IMG/VR virus record: IMGVR_UViG_3300030117_002645
Span: 11,620-45,203 of that record
From: a virus
Reading direction: 5' to 3' (one strand)
DNA length: 33,584 nucleotides
Shown in pieces: positions 32,152 through 33,584 of this stretch (position 1 is its first letter; the number at the start of each line of letters is the position of its first letter). The notes under the pieces were generated by a model. It made no database searches, was not told the DNA's origin, and saw nothing but the letters and a program-made list of their open reading frames with translations. The translations under genes and the position numbers were made by a program.

Positions 32152-33371
32152 TAAGCCACTTTCAGATAGGTTGTTTGACCAATAGGTGCATTATCAGCAC
32201 GTAGGTCTGTGCTTACCCACAGAACCGGATATGGCTGTTCTTCTGTAGGAAAATCATGTATGCCCATGTCAGTAAAATAAATAAAGCTGTCTACCTCAAG
32301 ATCATTTTCTTTGATGTAGTTGAACACCGGCATTACACATGTACCACCACGACCATCAGCAGATATCATTTTTATTTCATCGCCTTGCTCGTACTTGATA
32401 ACATTCTGTATTTTGCTGTCGCATGTAATTACAGTTACAGATTTTGGTTTAAGATCTAATGCCATAGCATTGAGACCACCAAGAAAATATTGTAACTCTT
32501 TATTTGATACAGAGCCGGAACTATCCACAGCCACAACAATATGACCAACACCAATATGCTCAAGTGTTGGAGCAATCATCTCATGAGTATAGTAGAACTT
32601 TTTATGTATTCTACGATAGCTGTAATTATGAGGAACATCCCCCTCAAGATGTCTTTCAACAACGTCTTCCCAATTGATCTCAGCACGTTTCATAAACTTG
32701 ACCATTTGCTTGACCTCTGCCGGTAATGTTCCACGTTCTTTAGCTTGTCTTACAGCTTGGAATATCTCCTCTTTAACATCAGCCTCTTCTTCGCTGATCT
32801 CAGCTTGAGACATGCCCTCAGTAACATTGTCTTCAATGTTGCCCCATGATTGTGGCTGTAACCAAGTTTGATCTCCATTATCTGATTGATCCCCTTGATC
32901 GCCTTGACCATCTTGACCTTGTTGCTGTTGCTGTTGCTGTTTAGCCTTGATCTGTGGATAGATAAAGTTATAAATCTTTTCAGCCATCCATCCATCAAAC
33001 TGTGGATCAAACAAAGCACCTTTTGGTAAAACAAAACCGGATCTTTCAAGAACTTGGTTCATTGATAAATCACATGCTATGTTCCAAATCTCAGCATCAC
33101 GTTTTTGCTGTCTTACATGGTGCATAAGAAATCTATGACCAACCTCGTGAACAACTACACCTTTGAGTGGCTCGAAATCTAAACTCTCAGCAAATTCTCT
33201 GTTATAGAATATGTCTCGCCCATCAGTTGCAAATGTTGGGATGCTGTTCTTTTCGATAATCTTCATCTTGACTAAGACAGCACCATAAAATGCATGACCT
33301 TTATCGTCACGATCCCATAATAGCTGTATCCTAATCTTTGAGAACTTATCTTCTAGTTTTAAATTCTGCAT
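32151..33371 (-). CDS. vWA and HExxH protein, DUF2201-like (CobT/ViaA-type partner)
   Basis: ATG at 33371 has GGAG 6-7 nt upstream; a longer frame without a ribosome-binding site is ignored. The 406-residue protein starts with a metallopeptidase-like domain: HEVGH (75-79), then HH and D101 in NIACDLSMNQ. A Gln-rich linker (KQQQQQQQGQDGQGDQGDQ, about residues 150-170) leads to a C-terminal vWA domain with the MIDAS motif DSSGS (283-287) and FTDMG. This two-part layout is that of DUF2201/VWA-like proteins. In cellular systems such proteins work with MoxR- or CbbQ-type AAA+ ATPases to remodel other proteins. A palindrome lies 14 nt upstream of the start. Confidence 0.85.
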   Translation of the reverse strand: MQNLKLEDKFSKIRIQLLWDRDDKGHAFYGAVLVKMKIIEKNSIPTFATDGRDIFYNREFAESLDFEPLKGVVVHEVGHRFLMHHVRQQKRDAEIWNIACDLSMNQVLERSGFVLPKGALFDPQFDGWMAEKIYNFIYPQIKAKQQQQQQQGQDGQGDQGDQSDNGDQTWLQPQSWGNIEDNVTEGMSQAEISEEEADVKEEIFQAVRQAKERGTLPAEVKQMVKFMKRAEINWEDVVERHLEGDVPHNYSYRRIHKKFYYTHEMIAPTLEHIGVGHIVVAVDSSGSVSNKELQYFLGGLNAMALDLKPKSVTVITCDSKIQNVIKYEQGDEIKMISADGRGGTCVMPVFNYIKENDLEVDSFIYFTDMGIHDFPTEEQPYPVLWVSTDLRADNAPIGQTTYLKVA

Positions 33372-33384
33372 TAAAATCTCCAAT

Positions 33385-33404
33385 AAAAGTTTACGTAAAT
33401 TTTT
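33385..33404. repeat. Palindrome copy 4, upstream of the vWA gene
   Basis: AAAAGTTTACGTAAATTTTT, the core intact. It precedes the GGAG of the vWA gene (leftward), as copy 1 precedes that of lysozyme (rightward). On the + strand it is followed by TGTCT and a hairpin. Confidence 0.75.
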
Positions 33405-33406
33405 TG

Positions 33407-33438
33407 TCTGTGGCACTACAGGTACGCAGTACCACAGA
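33407..33438. other. Intercistronic hairpin between the partial gene and the vWA gene
   Basis: TCTGTGG (33407-33413) pairs with CCACAGA (33432-33438), with ACT/AGT extending the stem beyond a mismatch. An alternative inner hairpin GGTAC-GCA-GTACC (33421-33433) is mutually exclusive with the outer stem. No T run follows, so it is not a classical terminator. It may control the relative expression of the two genes. Confidence 0.6.
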
Positions 33439-33447
33439 TATAAAGTT

Positions 33448-33584
33448 TTAAAGTAATAGATCTTTCAAGTTACCTTGAGATCCTAATACTTGTTTCATAG
33501 CTTGATGAGTAACCAAGGTCTTGTTTCTTAGTACTGCATCTTTAAGCATAAATGCCATGAACTCTTGCTCCGGTATCCTTTGGA
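33448..33584 (-). CDS. C-terminal end of a gene, possibly the AAA+ ATPase partner of the vWA protein (5' partial)
   Basis: The frame enters from the right edge and ends at TAA (33448-33450), giving 45 codons. The sequence starts QRIPEQEFMAFMLKDAVL and ends KQVLGSQGNLKDLLL. The residues form an amphipathic helix and a Leu-rich end, which fits a C-terminal lid helix, but no diagnostic motif is visible. The suggestion of an AAA+ ATPase rests only on position: in known systems the gene next to a vWA/DUF2201 gene is a MoxR- or CbbQ-type ATPase. Everything decisive is beyond the window. Confidence 0.45.
   Translation of the reverse strand, partial: QRIPEQEFMAFMLKDAVLRNKTLVTHQAMKQVLGSQGNLKDLLL

Noticed and set aside
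32920-32945. Trinucleotide (CAG/CAA) repeat
   Set aside because: It codes the Gln-rich linker of the vWA protein; such linkers are common and need no other explanation.
1-33584. tRNA genes, CRISPR arrays, insertion sequences, integrase or attachment sites
   Set aside because: Looked for and not seen: no cloverleaf-like segment, no regularly spaced direct repeats, no transposase or integrase motif.

Overview
The window is a piece of a tailed bacteriophage genome, most likely from a marine virus infecting an AT-rich alphaproteobacterium-like host. The evidence is roughly two-thirds A+T, very tight gene packing (TAATG and ATGA stop/start overlaps nearly everywhere), and a gene set typical of uncultured marine podovirus-like phages. 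Host and podovirus-like morphology are inferences. No terminase, portal, capsid or DNA polymerase gene is visible, so the window is only part of the genome. Both ends cut through genes: an S74-type fibre gene on the left and a gene upstream of a vWA/metallopeptidase gene on the right.

Left arm (1-22.0 kb, all + strand): virion and lysis genes. First come fibre/tail/decoration genes (S74 chaperone end, an 835-aa fibre, a DUF7936-like protein, several beta-rich structural proteins, a 732-aa tail protein). A lysis cluster follows (3TM holin, two small basic proteins, a T4-type lysozyme). Then come the presumed internal virion/ejection proteins, ending in a giant 2827-codon ORF. That ORF carries an HEVIH metallopeptidase motif, an HDYFGH domain, an ADP-ribosyltransferase-like region, a domain of unknown type and a C-terminal LPD38-like region. 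Two short genes with good Shine-Dalgarno sites lie inside it in another frame, exactly in its interdomain linkers. This suggests the giant ORF is a fusion of genes that were once separate.

Right arm (22.1-33.6 kb): early/replication genes. A leftward operon (26.46 to 22.15 kb) encodes a PD-(D/E)XK nuclease, a Rad52/ERF-type annealing protein, a second nuclease-like protein, an AlpA-like HTH protein, an HNH endonuclease and a DUF3310 protein. Divergent from it, rightward genes encode a RusA resolvase, an overlapping small protein, a T7 gp4-type primase-helicase and a hypothetical protein. An almost pure A/T stretch with two identical 16-bp palindromes precedes the primase and is an origin candidate. 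A possible small RNA ends at a strong terminator at 29.65 kb. A second leftward operon (33.6 to 29.7 kb) carries a gene cut by the window edge (possibly an AAA+ ATPase), a vWA/HExxH protein, a 388-aa protein of unknown function, two tandem paralogues, a two-TM peptide and a basic protein.

Three genome-scale signals stand out. A 20-bp palindrome (core TTTACGTAAA) occurs seven times at gene boundaries and inside the giant ORF. CCGG is strongly enriched in the right arm and nearly absent from the first 9.8 kb, through codon choice in all three codon registers. Overlapping coding is extensive.
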